The notes beneath the pieces are model-generated. The model saw only the letters and a list, made by a program, of their open reading frames with translations. It was not told the origin of the DNA and did not search any database. The translations under genes were made by a program, and so were the position numbers. 9,361 nt of DNA. Origin: Acidobacteriota bacterium (GTDB lineage: Bacteria; Acidobacteriota; UBA6911). Shown piece by piece: positions 1 through 8,156 of the stretch. Numbering within the stretch: position 1 is the stretch's first letter; the number at the start of each line of letters is the position of its first letter. The stretch lies in assembly GCA_023265215.1 (NCBI GenBank), contig JAHFUH010000165.1, positions 1 through 9,361 on the forward strand. The letters are read 5' to 3'.

Positions 1-119
1 GAGCCTCTAGCCAGCGGGCCTGGGGGCCGGCAGCAAAATGCCAAGTAAGTCTTGCGCATGCCCTAAGCTCCCCAAAAAACAGCTTCGGATTGGCGAAGCT
101 CTGCTCAACGATCATAAAT

Positions 120-909
120 ACTATGGACAAAACCTCGAATACCATGGTCGGTGCGGCCGACACCATTTTCTTTGCAGCCGGGACCGTGGTATCCGACGTC
201 GGGACCATGGTGTTCTTCACGCACACCATGGTCCCGATTAGGAATACCATGGTATTTGCGACGCACACTATCTTCTTGATCAGGGAGACCATTTTCCCGG
301 TCGCCAACAGAATGGTCTCAGGCTTTGTTACCATGGTATTCATTTCCCACCCCATGGTCCCCGTCTCAAATACCATGGTAAATGCCTCAAATATCATGGT
401 CGGAGACGCTGATCAAGTTATTGAAAAAACAAAGCTTCCAGCAACGGTCGATTTTTACCATGGTATTTGTCGTTCCGACCATGGCATTCGTCGTTTTTAC
501 CATGGTATTTGCCGCTTTTACCGTGGTGTTTGTCGCTTCGACCATGGTGTTTGTCGTTGCTACCAAGGTCTTTGTTTCTTTGACCATGGTCGTTGTCCCA
601 TTTACCATGGTATTTATCCCCTCAACCATGGTATTTGCGACGGAAATGATCATTTCGTCGACGAAGAAGATGCTCTCCATCATCGAGACAATCTTCTCAA
701 CGGCGGAAACCCTGGTCGAGGTGCCGGAGAGCATTTTCCCCTCTTTCGAGACCATGGTCTCGATGACGCAAGCGATGGTCTTCCTCGTCGAGACCGCGGT
801 CTGTGGAACCCGGACACTTTTCTCAGAAGCGGAACCCATTTTCTTCACATCTGAGACTGATTTTTCCATTACGGAGAAGACGGCCGGCGAAGTGCCGACC
901 ATTATTCAT
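120..909. repeat. Degenerate 21-nt tandem array with ACCATGGT palindromic core
   Basis: About 37 units of 21 nt, each built round the 8-bp palindrome ACCATGGT or a close variant. Exact copies begin at 141, 204, 225, 246, 330, 372, 457, 499, 541, 583, 604, 625 and 751. Variants at 183, 351, 393, 478, 520, 562, 772 and 793 fall on the same lattice. The phase holds from 120 to 393 and from 457 to 898, with one extra base between these blocks (393 to 457 is 64 nt, not 63), probably in the A-run at 424-429. Because the core is palindromic, both strands read Thr-Met-Val heptads: NTMVGAA or FTMVFVV on plus, NTMVKTT on minus. The third codon positions of the two readings coincide, so synonymous variation cannot tell which strand codes. 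It could be a heptad-repeat protein gene, a decayed one, or a non-coding array of palindromic sites. The repeat itself is certain; its role is not. Confidence 0.9.
387..902 (-). CDS. Possible heptad-repeat (coiled-coil-like) protein, 171 aa
   Basis: Minus-strand reading of the right part of the 21-nt array, starting at an ATG 48 nt from the divergent radical SAM start. The product is almost entirely heptads, first degenerate (EKSVSDV, KKMGSAS, EKSVRVP, QTAVSTR) and then regular (NTMVEGI, NTMVNGT, TTMVKET, NTMVEAT, NTTVKAA, NTMVKTT), followed by a short non-repeat tail ending SVSDHDI. It is rich in Thr, Val, Lys, Glu and Ser, soluble in character, with hydrophobic residues at fixed heptad positions as in an amphipathic helix. 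I see no signal peptide, membrane segment or catalytic motif. No convincing Shine-Dalgarno precedes the ATG (an AAGGG lies about 14 nt upstream). I slightly prefer this strand for this part of the array because the plus reading is an implausibly hydrophobic run of FTMVFVV-type units. It may equally be a non-coding shadow of the repeat. I do not recognise a family. Confidence 0.35.
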   Translation of the reverse strand: MVGTSPAVFSVMEKSVSDVKKMGSASEKSVRVPQTAVSTRKTIACVIETMVSKEGKMLSGTSTRVSAVEKIVSMMESIFFVDEMIISVANTMVEGINTMVNGTTTMVKETKTLVATTNTMVEATNTTVKAANTMVKTTNAMVGTTNTMVKIDRCWKLCFFNNLISVSDHDI

Positions 910-935
910 TGACAGGCCCTTAGGGCAAACGGCGC

Positions 936-942
936 GGAGGAG
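936..942 (+). promoter_or_regulatory. Shine-Dalgarno of the radical SAM gene
   Basis: GGAGGAG lies 8 nt upstream of the ATG at 951. It is a near-ideal ribosome binding site that fixes the start of the radical SAM gene. Confidence 0.8.
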
Positions 943-950
943 CGATCCCC

Positions 951-1982
951 ATGAAGATTGATTCATCACTGCTGGAAATTCTGGCGAAGGCTGATGACGG
1001 CGTCCCTCCAGGCAAACAGGAATGCTGTCGGTTGCTTTCATTTCAGGAACAATCCATGGAATCTGGCGTTCTGATGGCTGCAGCCGACCACATTGCGCGT
1101 CGTCGCTTCAATAACAACGCCATTGTGCTCGGCCAGATCGGAATTGAAACCAGGCCATGCCTGGGTCGATGCGCCTTCTGTGCCTTTGGCGACGGGCATG
1201 CATTATTCGAGAGCAGCGAATTGAGTCTGGATCAAATTCTCGAACGGGCTCTTGCGTTTTCCAGGCAGGGCGACCTTTACGCGCTGTTCCTGATGACAAT
1301 GCACGGTTTCGATTTTCAGCGGCTCCTTGCCATCGCGTCCGCTGTGAGCGGGACTATCCCCGGCCAGACGCAGATTGTGGTCAATACGGGAGACCTTGAC
1401 GGTGCCCAGGGAAATGAGCTTCGCTCGGCAGGCGTCAACGGAGCCTACCATGTATGCCGCCTTCGCGAAGGCGCAGACACGGGACTGCAGCCAGCTCAAC
1501 GCAAGCGAACACTCGATATCATCACGAAAGCGGGAATGGATCTTTATTACTGCTGCGAGCCCATTGGACCGGAACATACGCCGGAGGAATTGGCCGACCA
1601 GATATTTATTGGAATTGATCACGGCTGTGCCCAGCATGCCGCCATGCGGCGCGTTTACGTGCCGGGGACACCGCTGGCGCCGCGCGGCCAGATAACAGAA
1701 CGTCGGCTGACGCAAATTGCTGCGGTCGTTGCTTTGGCATCTCTTGGCTGCGAGGAAACGAAAAGCATTGCTGTGCACGAACCGAATCTTCTGGGCCTTT
1801 GTGCCGGTGCAAATGCCGTCTACGCAGAAACCGGGGCCAATCCTCGGGATACAGCTGCCGATACATCGGGCCACCGCGGGACTGCCATCGATGATTGCAG
1901 AAAAATGCTTTACGAAGCAGGATTCACAGGCTTGCTTCACGGCGACGGTAAGGTGTTGATGCTATATCCGGAAGTGCATTAG
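951..1982 (+). CDS. BioB-like radical SAM protein, 343 aa
   Basis: A radical S-adenosylmethionine enzyme of the biotin synthase/HydE/PylB-like branch. The cluster motif C70-LGR-C74-AF-C77 (CxxxCxxC, then AFG) would bind the [4Fe-4S] cluster that cleaves SAM to a 5'-deoxyadenosyl radical. Further family-like segments follow: NTGDLD at about 145-150; an AGVNGAYHVCRL block at about 160-171, resembling the stretch in BioB and HydE where a strand precedes substrate-binding residues; AGMDLYYCCEPIGPEHTPEE at about 194-213; and AETGANPRDT at about 292-301 near the C-terminus. The length (343 aa) is normal for BioB-like enzymes, and there is no extra domain. Cysteines at 25-26, 201-202 and elsewhere may or may not be functional. 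No biotin, hydrogenase-maturation or pyrrolysine genes lie beside it, so the substrate is unknown; true BioB is unlikely because its usual motif surroundings differ. The upstream neighbour is the 21-nt array; the downstream helicase gene is convergent. Confidence 0.85.
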   Translation: MKIDSSLLEILAKADDGVPPGKQECCRLLSFQEQSMESGVLMAAADHIARRRFNNNAIVLGQIGIETRPCLGRCAFCAFGDGHALFESSELSLDQILERALAFSRQGDLYALFLMTMHGFDFQRLLAIASAVSGTIPGQTQIVVNTGDLDGAQGNELRSAGVNGAYHVCRLREGADTGLQPAQRKRTLDIITKAGMDLYYCCEPIGPEHTPEELADQIFIGIDHGCAQHAAMRRVYVPGTPLAPRGQITERRLTQIAAVVALASLGCEETKSIAVHEPNLLGLCAGANAVYAETGANPRDTAADTSGHRGTAIDDCRKMLYEAGFTGLLHGDGKVLMLYPEVH

Positions 1983-2128
1983 GTGTTTGTGCTGCTGCAG
2001 AGCTCGTATTCCGCGTCCAGCTTTGAATCTGCTTGAGTATCCAGGAGGTTGCCGGCATGCTCGATTCTTGAACACTTCATCCCGAAAATCCGGATTCGAG
2101 CTCTTGGCCTTCGAGTCCTGGAGTTGCT

Positions 2129-5100
2129 TTACTCAATCTCCCGCCAGGCGTTCAACAGCGGAAAATACAGGGCTGTTCGAACAGGCCTATCCTCCAGCAA
2201 TCCAAACAGAGAACGATACCGGGTCAGTTGTTCGCGATAGCGTTCCCGCTCATTGTCCAGAAAGTCTTCAACGGCGGAGCCCTTGTGCGAGCTGGATTTA
2301 TAATCAATAACCCATCGCGTGCCCTGGTCATCGATGAAGGTGCGGTCGACTCGCGCACTTACAATTTGATCTTCCAGGATTCCGTTAAGAGAATATTCAC
2401 AGGCAGCGTTGCGATGGGCTCCAAGAAGCCACTTCCCGCGATCGTCCGATACCGCCTGGATGAGCGCAGCTTCGACCCGGTCAACCGCCTCATTCAATTC
2501 AGCTGCAGGTACGCCGAGCGACGCCAGCGCCGATAAATAAGCCGGCCGGCGCTGCCGGATCCGGCTCGCATTCCAGAGGAGAATCCCGTCTTCTGCAATA
2601 CGCCTCAGCATCTGGTGAACGATAGTACCTATGTGGCGCAGCGTGTCACCCACCCAGTGGAAGCTCACTTCGCTTCCCTCGGTTTCGCCTGGGGCTGTTT
2701 TATTGGATGAGGAAACGGATTCCGGCAATGGGGGCAATTTCCATTCAAGCGAGAGGCGCCTGATTTTTCGAGGCTCCCGCTTGGCATTGGGAATGCCATT
2801 CTCGGACGCAGGCGGAAGGTTTTTTAACGCTTTGTCAAAAACTGGCGCCGCAATCTCCCACATGCGCTGCAGGAGCGAGCCTGCTGCAGGATTTTTCAGA
2901 ACAAGAGCATTTTCCTTAAGGCTGTAATCCGTGTGTCCCAGAAGGTGCAGCGCCGATTTCGCCCTTGTGGCCGCGACATAAAGCAGACGGCCCGATTCGT
3001 GCTCCGATTTTATACCGTCAATGCGCTTAAGATAATTATAGGTTTGATCATTATCCGCGCCCGTAGCATGAATCGGAGCAAGCAGAAGATCGGATTTGCC
3101 TCCGATCCTTGGGCGTTCCAGCCAAAGCATGAGACGCGTTTCATCTTTGCGTGGTTCGTGGCCCAGTCCGGGTACAATGACGACATCAAATTCCAATCCC
3201 TTTGCCTTGTGAATCGACATTACCTGTAGAGAATTATCATCCGAATCGGGGTTGGCATAAAGATCCTGGATGCGCTGTTCAAATGCAGCCACATCCAAAA
3301 TGCCGTCCTCATCCATTTCATCGAGAAGGTCGAAAAATACCTTGGCATTTTCCACTTCAGTTTCGTTTCGCGCGCAGGCCGGGCCTCCGAGCGCGAGCCA
3401 CACGCCCTCCACCCAGGAACGCAGCGAGGCGGGCCTTTCCGCGAGTGCGGATTCCAGCACCGAGCAAACCCGAGCCAGTCTCTTGCGCCCTTCGGGATTG
3501 AGCTGTTTTATGCGGGATTCCTCTCTCATGAGATCCCACATTGCGGATCTGAGATCGCCGCCCGCGAGGACGTACAGTTCCTCCAGAGTCATGCCGCACC
3601 AAGGCGCCCGCAATAGCGCGAGCCATGCAATGCGATCAGCGGGATGAATCAGCGATCTGGTGAGGGCGATAAGATCCAGGATTGCCGGGACCTCGGCGAG
3701 AGAATCGATTTCCACCGCTCGGAATTTAATCTTCGCCGCCCGCAACAATGGCAGAATACGGGTCAAATGACTTCGGGCGCGGACAAGGATTGCGATTATC
3801 CCCTGCTTGAGAGCTTGAGCCGATCGGATGATCTCCAAAACCTTAGCTGCCTCCGCAGCATCATCGCGGCCGATGAACGGGTGGATTGCGACTGCCGGAT
3901 CAAGAACCATTGGGTGGATTGGATCGGAAGGGCGAAACGATATCGCGCCTGTCGTGATGTCTTCCTCCGAGGGTAGAATGCCGGGAAATGATTCGTTTGC
4001 CCAATCGACAATTTTCTTTTCCGATCGAAAATTTGCGGAAAGCCGGATCGGCTCCAAAGGCATTTTGCCGATGCCCTCACGACATGTTTTCAGGAAGAGG
4101 CCTACCTCCGCTTCACGGAACCGGTATATGGACTGCATGGGATCGCCAACGGCGAAAATGGTTCTCCCGTCTCCAGGTGTCCATCCCGCCGTCAGGGCTT
4201 CCAGGAGGGAGTACTGGCTGACGGACGTATCCTGGAATTCATCGATCAATAGATGCTGAATCTGGCAGTCGAGGCTGAGCGCGAGATTTGTGGGATTTTC
4301 TGAATCGCCCAGCGCGCGGCGCGCGGCTATTGCAACTTCGACATAATCGGCCACGCCTCGCTCGCGAAAAATGCGTTTCAGTTTGTCCGCCGCAACTGGT
4401 AAAAGCCTGACTAGGGTCGACAGGACTCTCCATTGCGCTTCAGGGAAACGTTCGGCCGGAAGGTGCCGGAGTTCGTCGAGAGCGCAAGGGGAGATACCTT
4501 TTTCATGAAAGCCGTAAATCAATTGATTGCAGCGGTGCTTCAATACTTTTTCTGAAGAAGGAAAGCCGTTGGCGACCGTCAGTCTTTTCCGCCATTCCCC
4601 GTCTTTCGTGAGCAGCGTGTCGGCAATTCCCAACCACGCGTCGAGACTGTCCGAGTCCGGGAGCTGTGCCAGATCAATGCATGCTTCCGCCGGCCCCTCG
4701 CGCCCTTCAGCCTTTAAGTTCAAGCCCGCCATCGAACATATCGCGGCAATTTCTGCGGAAGCTTCTATTGGAATTGCTTCCTGCACCCTGCAAACGGCAT
4801 CCTCAATCACGTTGCGCAGAGCAAGTTCGAGCGCCTCCCGGCTGCGCGCCGGATCTTCCGCCGATGCGACGTGGCGAAGCCATTGATCCCGTCTCGACAG
4901 CATTCCGGCGATCAAATTTTCTAACGACTGGAAATTATTGTCGATGTGGACAAGAAGGGTGCGCACTTCGGCGGACCATTCGTCTTCCTCGATCAGCTCT
5001 ATCGTCGAGCGCGCAGCTTCGGCATACATGTCGCTTCCGTCTTCTACGATATTCGGCGGGCCACCCAGTCTTGAAAGCCACGGCATCTGCCTTGTTATCG

Positions 5101-5467
5101 AGGCGCAGAGCGAATCGATGGTTTGGATTCGAAGCCTCCCGGGATTGTCCAACAGGCGCCATCCGAGGATTTCGCTTCTTTCCCGGACTTTGCGGGCCAG
5201 GTTCCATGTCAAATCCTCATGCTTTTCTTCGGGAGCGTGACCGGCGGAATTCAGAAGGGCGCTCATTATGCGGCGGCGCATTTCACCGGCGGCTTTGCGT
5301 GTGAACGTGATGGCCAAGACGGACTCCGGCTGGTTGCCGTTGCCCAAGAGCGTCAAATACCGCTGGATTAGCAGCTCTGTTTTCCCCGAGCCCGCGGGAG
5401 ACTGTACGATAAAAGATTTTTCCGGGTTGAGAACTCGTGCCCTCTGCTCGCTGTCGGGAATCTGCAT
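2129..5467 (-). CDS. addA-like: AddA/RecB-like UvrD-family helicase with C-terminal PD-(D/E)XK nuclease, 1112 aa
   Basis: Catalytic subunit of a double-strand-break-processing helicase-nuclease. It translocates on DNA using ATP and cuts the unwound strands so that RecA can load. All superfamily 1A helicase motifs are visible in order: Walker A SPAGSGKT (23-30), Ia AITFTRKAA (52-60), II LLIDEFQDT (406-414), III AVGDPMQSIYRFR (439-451), IV LSANFRS (476-482), V VMSIHKAKGLEFD (749-761) and VI LLYVAATRAK (828-837). The C-terminus has a RecB-type nuclease: H951 in HIGTIVHQML, D1041 in RVDRTF, D1055 and K1057 in VIDYKS, then YREQLTRY (1077-1084). All key residues are present, so the enzyme looks intact. 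The ATG overlaps the stop of the AddB-like gene by one base (TAATG), and AGGAGG sits 7 nt upstream, so translation is probably coupled. The length fits AddA-like proteins. Assignment to AddA rather than RecB rests on the AddB-like partner. Confidence 0.95.
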   Translation of the reverse strand: MQIPDSEQRARVLNPEKSFIVQSPAGSGKTELLIQRYLTLLGNGNQPESVLAITFTRKAAGEMRRRIMSALLNSAGHAPEEKHEDLTWNLARKVRERSEILGWRLLDNPGRLRIQTIDSLCASITRQMPWLSRLGGPPNIVEDGSDMYAEAARSTIELIEEDEWSAEVRTLLVHIDNNFQSLENLIAGMLSRRDQWLRHVASAEDPARSREALELALRNVIEDAVCRVQEAIPIEASAEIAAICSMAGLNLKAEGREGPAEACIDLAQLPDSDSLDAWLGIADTLLTKDGEWRKRLTVANGFPSSEKVLKHRCNQLIYGFHEKGISPCALDELRHLPAERFPEAQWRVLSTLVRLLPVAADKLKRIFRERGVADYVEVAIAARRALGDSENPTNLALSLDCQIQHLLIDEFQDTSVSQYSLLEALTAGWTPGDGRTIFAVGDPMQSIYRFREAEVGLFLKTCREGIGKMPLEPIRLSANFRSEKKIVDWANESFPGILPSEEDITTGAISFRPSDPIHPMVLDPAVAIHPFIGRDDAAEAAKVLEIIRSAQALKQGIIAILVRARSHLTRILPLLRAAKIKFRAVEIDSLAEVPAILDLIALTRSLIHPADRIAWLALLRAPWCGMTLEELYVLAGGDLRSAMWDLMREESRIKQLNPEGRKRLARVCSVLESALAERPASLRSWVEGVWLALGGPACARNETEVENAKVFFDLLDEMDEDGILDVAAFEQRIQDLYANPDSDDNSLQVMSIHKAKGLEFDVVIVPGLGHEPRKDETRLMLWLERPRIGGKSDLLLAPIHATGADNDQTYNYLKRIDGIKSEHESGRLLYVAATRAKSALHLLGHTDYSLKENALVLKNPAAGSLLQRMWEIAAPVFDKALKNLPPASENGIPNAKREPRKIRRLSLEWKLPPLPESVSSSNKTAPGETEGSEVSFHWVGDTLRHIGTIVHQMLRRIAEDGILLWNASRIRQRRPAYLSALASLGVPAAELNEAVDRVEAALIQAVSDDRGKWLLGAHRNAACEYSLNGILEDQIVSARVDRTFIDDQGTRWVIDYKSSSHKGSAVEDFLDNERERYREQLTRYRSLFGLLEDRPVRTALYFPLLNAWREIE

Positions 5468-8100
5468 TATCTGGCCTCCTCATCATCCAACGCAGTTTCT
5501 GTTTCAGCAATGCGGCACAGGATAGCCAAAGGGCAATATCGGCACTGTTTGCCCGGATTCTTGGGATCTGCCTCGGCATTCCCTGCCCGGAAATCCGAGC
5601 CCAGCTTTTCGAGAACAGCTCGCCACGCTTTGATCTGAGCCGGAAGATCCACGTGAACTCCTCCCGGCATTTCAACGTCTTTGTCTACGAGCCCGAGAAA
5701 CTTCAATTTTCCGGTTTTTATTTGGGCGAACAGGACTCCAGCCAAAGGCTTTTCGTGAATGGTGCTGTAAAGCGGCAATTGCGGCTCGTCCGGACGGTCC
5801 GTGTCCCAGAACTGCAGATTTGGTTCGCCCGTTTTGTAATCAATAATAACTTCCCGTCCGTCTGTGAGCCGGTCAATTCGATCGATCTTGACCTTGCAGC
5901 GTATTCCGCTCACTTCTGCAAAGCGCTCACCTTCAGGTTGTACCACTTCAAAAGGCTCCCGGTGTTTTTCAACCTCGAGCCATTCAGCAATCAACTGGCG
6001 CAGCCTTTCCTTTTCCAGTTCAGCGAAGCGCGCGGAAATTGCAGAACCTCTTTCCCGCTCGAAGCGGACTAATGCTGCGTCGACGGCTCGCTGAATCAAA
6101 CCAGGGAGATCCGCGGTGGAACACAGGGCTGCGTGTGTTCGCAGCTGCTTCCATATTTCTTCCAGTGAGGAATGAACCAGGATCCCGCGCTGCCTGGGAT
6201 CCAGCCCGGCGGCCGGGAACTCCAGCGGTTCCGCCCCCAATCGAAGCTCGACAAAGGCGCGGAGCGGGCATCCGGACTGATACTGAAAGACTTTCGTTCC
6301 GCCGCGTTGCCGGGAAGATTCTTCCAGCGGCGGGCCTTTTTCATCCGTAAGTATTTCAATGGATCGCGATTTAAAGATTATTTTCGCGATTGAGGGGCTA
6401 TTCTTGAGATCTTGTCGCGTGGCTTGTGGAATGGAGGCGATAAGTGGGCTTGGAGCAAGCTCTCGATCCTCTTCTCGCTCGGGATAGCTCACTATCACGT
6501 CCGAACCGGCGGCGAGCAGGCGCTTTGTTATTAGAGTTGCGAATTCCAACTCGCGTTCCGGCGAGCAGCGAGGGACTTTTTTTTCCCGTTGCAGGCGAAT
6601 CGGCAGGAAAGGGTTCGGGTTTGCTTGCGCCGGCCAGGCTTCATCGTGCAATCCCGCAATCCACAGATGATCGAAAAAAAATCCCGTAGCTTCGAGCGCA
6701 CCAAGAATCTGAATGGACGCCTGTTCGGTCTCCGGCTGAAACATGACTTGGCCGGCAATCCGCCGGATCAGCGATACCGAGTCACCGGACGTCATTGGAA
6801 GGCCCGTCAAATCTGTGGAGGCGAAGTCCGACAAGAGGCTGGTCCACGCCTGCATTGTTTGAAATTCGGAGCTGCTCAACGGGCGCTCGCCCGGCCAGCC
6901 GAACGCCTCCAGCATTCTGGAGAATGCGTGGCTCCACTGACCGGCCATCTGGATGGATGGCGCCTGACCGCATACAGCCAGCCATTCTCCAAGCGCCCGG
7001 TCCAGCAGCGGGCAATGCGTGGCATGCTCCCGGCACAATCGGCGCACATGGAAAATTGAAATCCTGCTGCCGCAATCCCGTCGCATGCGAGCGTCCAGCA
7101 AGGCGCGGTTTGTGAATTCACTATCGGCTCCGCACAAGAACGGGCTTCGGATAAGGCTGCTGACTTTGTTCCACTCGTTTTCGCCAGTCACCAGGTTCAG
7201 GATGATCAGCGCACTTCGGATCATGGGATACGAGGAGAGGGTGTTTCCGGCGGAAATGTTGATCAAATGTGAGGACTTGCGCCCTCCTGGCAACTGCGCA
7301 CCCGGCTCCAGGCAACTGCGGAAGACGCGCTCCACCACATTACGTCGCGAAGCAAGGCCGGCTATAACAACGCCGATCGTTCCCTCCTCTCCACTTTCGA
7401 GCAGCGCTCGCACCCAGCGCGCAGCTGCCTCTATTTCCTGTTCGGGATTGGGGAACGGAACGCGAGCGGCGCTCCTGTTGCCTGCCGATGCGGCTGGATG
7501 GAGGTTCGTGACATTGCATCCGGTGCCGGAGAATGCTTTCAAAAAGCTCTGCTGCTGGGGCGTGAATTCGTCAAAGCCGGCCAGCAGTATTTCGGGCGGC
7601 ATCGTGAAACGTGGGATGACGCTTATGAGCGCATCGGCGATACCGGCCCACTCGATCCATCCGCCGGCATTGCAGATTTCACGGAAGCGTTTGGCCCAGG
7701 AAACAAAAGCCCTTGCATCTTCATTCCCCAGGCTCTCAATTTGCGAGAGATCCAACCGCCAGCTGCTCGCGAGAAGCCACGCTTCCTGCGCTGCTGAAGC
7801 TGTTGCGTGGATCTGGAGCAATTCACTTGATTCAGGCGAATCTCGGATCACGCGCTCCCAAAGGAGCAATTCCTGCCATTCGCGCAGCAACGTTCGCGGT
7901 TTTTCACTGGAATATAGGGACTCCTGCCACAGTTCGCTTATCCAGCCGGACCAGGTCAGGATTGCAGGCGACTGCCACGCTTTTAAACCGCGCGTCTGCT
8001 GGATTGCGTTATATTCCTGCCGGAGAGAGCGAGCCAGGCGCCGGGTTGCTGTGACTACAATCGCCCCTTTTTGGAGAGCGCTTACAACCTGCTCTTGCAT
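5467..8100 (-). CDS. addB-like: AddB-like PD-(D/E)XK nuclease, 'probable DNA repair protein' family, 877 aa
   Basis: Partner subunit of the helicase-nuclease encoded just downstream. The N-terminus (VVTATRRLARSLRQEY, about 15-30; WQSPAILTWSGWISELWQES, about 42-61) matches what I recall of the roughly 900-aa 'probable DNA repair protein' family TIGR03623, which is related to AddB. No Walker A GKT is present, so the helicase-like part is probably structural, as in many AddB proteins. WIAGLHDEAWP (about 480-490) is a conserved block near its end. The C-terminal nuclease has H643 in GILVHSSLEEIW, D740 and D743 in KIDRIDRL, D754 and K756 in IIDYKTG, and QLPLY (774-778). C611 (QSGCPLRAF) plus C853, C856 and C862 (CRYCPLAILC) match the four-cysteine iron-sulfur clasp of AddB-type nucleases. 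I chose ATG 8098-8100 because GGGAGGGAGG precedes it. An in-frame ATG at 8199 would add 33 residues encoded by the REP-like repeat and is rejected. Confidence 0.9.
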   Translation of the reverse strand: MQEQVVSALQKGAIVVTATRRLARSLRQEYNAIQQTRGLKAWQSPAILTWSGWISELWQESLYSSEKPRTLLREWQELLLWERVIRDSPESSELLQIHATASAAQEAWLLASSWRLDLSQIESLGNEDARAFVSWAKRFREICNAGGWIEWAGIADALISVIPRFTMPPEILLAGFDEFTPQQQSFLKAFSGTGCNVTNLHPAASAGNRSAARVPFPNPEQEIEAAARWVRALLESGEEGTIGVVIAGLASRRNVVERVFRSCLEPGAQLPGGRKSSHLINISAGNTLSSYPMIRSALIILNLVTGENEWNKVSSLIRSPFLCGADSEFTNRALLDARMRRDCGSRISIFHVRRLCREHATHCPLLDRALGEWLAVCGQAPSIQMAGQWSHAFSRMLEAFGWPGERPLSSSEFQTMQAWTSLLSDFASTDLTGLPMTSGDSVSLIRRIAGQVMFQPETEQASIQILGALEATGFFFDHLWIAGLHDEAWPAQANPNPFLPIRLQREKKVPRCSPERELEFATLITKRLLAAGSDVIVSYPEREEDRELAPSPLIASIPQATRQDLKNSPSIAKIIFKSRSIEILTDEKGPPLEESSRQRGGTKVFQYQSGCPLRAFVELRLGAEPLEFPAAGLDPRQRGILVHSSLEEIWKQLRTHAALCSTADLPGLIQRAVDAALVRFERERGSAISARFAELEKERLRQLIAEWLEVEKHREPFEVVQPEGERFAEVSGIRCKVKIDRIDRLTDGREVIIDYKTGEPNLQFWDTDRPDEPQLPLYSTIHEKPLAGVLFAQIKTGKLKFLGLVDKDVEMPGGVHVDLPAQIKAWRAVLEKLGSDFRAGNAEADPKNPGKQCRYCPLAILCRIAETETALDDEEAR
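5475..5480 (-). promoter_or_regulatory. Shine-Dalgarno of the AddA-like gene
   Basis: AGGAGG on the minus strand, 7 nt before the ATG at 5467 and inside the last codons of the AddB-like gene. Together with the TAATG overlap it confirms this start. Confidence 0.75.
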
Positions 8101-8104
8101 CGAA

Positions 8105-8114
8105 CCTCCCTCCC
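8105..8114 (-). promoter_or_regulatory. Shine-Dalgarno deciding the AddB-like start
   Basis: GGGAGGGAGG on the minus strand ends 4 nt before the ATG at 8100. It supports this start over the in-frame ATG at 8199, which lies in the loop of the inverted repeat. Confidence 0.7.
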
Positions 8115-8156
8115 ACCGCATTTTGCACAAATGGACCGGCGATTGGAAGCGAAACG

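Larger units (their letters stand above)
90..912 (+). pseudogene. Alternative plus-strand heptad-repeat ORF broken by a 1-nt slip
   Basis: Plus-strand reading of the same array. From TTG at 90 (or ATG at 123) the frame gives heptads such as NTMVGAA, DTIFFAA, GTMVFFT, NTMVFAT, ETIFPVA and NTMVNAS up to about 420. The periodicity then continues one frame over (FTMVFVV, STMVFVV, ETIFSTA, ETMVSMT) to a TGA at 910-912. Removing one A from the A6 run at 424-429 would join the two into a single ORF of 273 codons (262 from ATG 123), ending 38 nt before the radical SAM start. The equivalent correction on the minus strand runs into a TGA, so only the plus strand is open across the whole array. Against coding: no Shine-Dalgarno at either start, and the middle third would be very hydrophobic. 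It could be a frameshifted gene, a sequencing indel, or a shadow of the minus-strand reading. Confidence 0.25.

Noticed and set aside
1..89. End of an upstream gene at the left edge
   Set aside because: No frame shows recognisable protein sequence, and the GC-rich GGGCCTGGGGGCC stretch is too short to interpret.
120..909. CRISPR array
   Set aside because: The period is 21 nt with a degenerate unit and no separate unique spacers of 30-40 nt; the periodicity is codon-based.
1203..1940. Long minus-strand open frame opposite the radical SAM gene
   Set aside because: It is antisense to a gene with a clear CxxxCxxC motif and Shine-Dalgarno, and its translation shows no domain.
1983..2128. Terminator in the convergent gap between the radical SAM and AddA-like genes
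   Set aside because: I found only short imperfect palindromes such as ATCCGGAT and no stem followed by a T-run on either strand.
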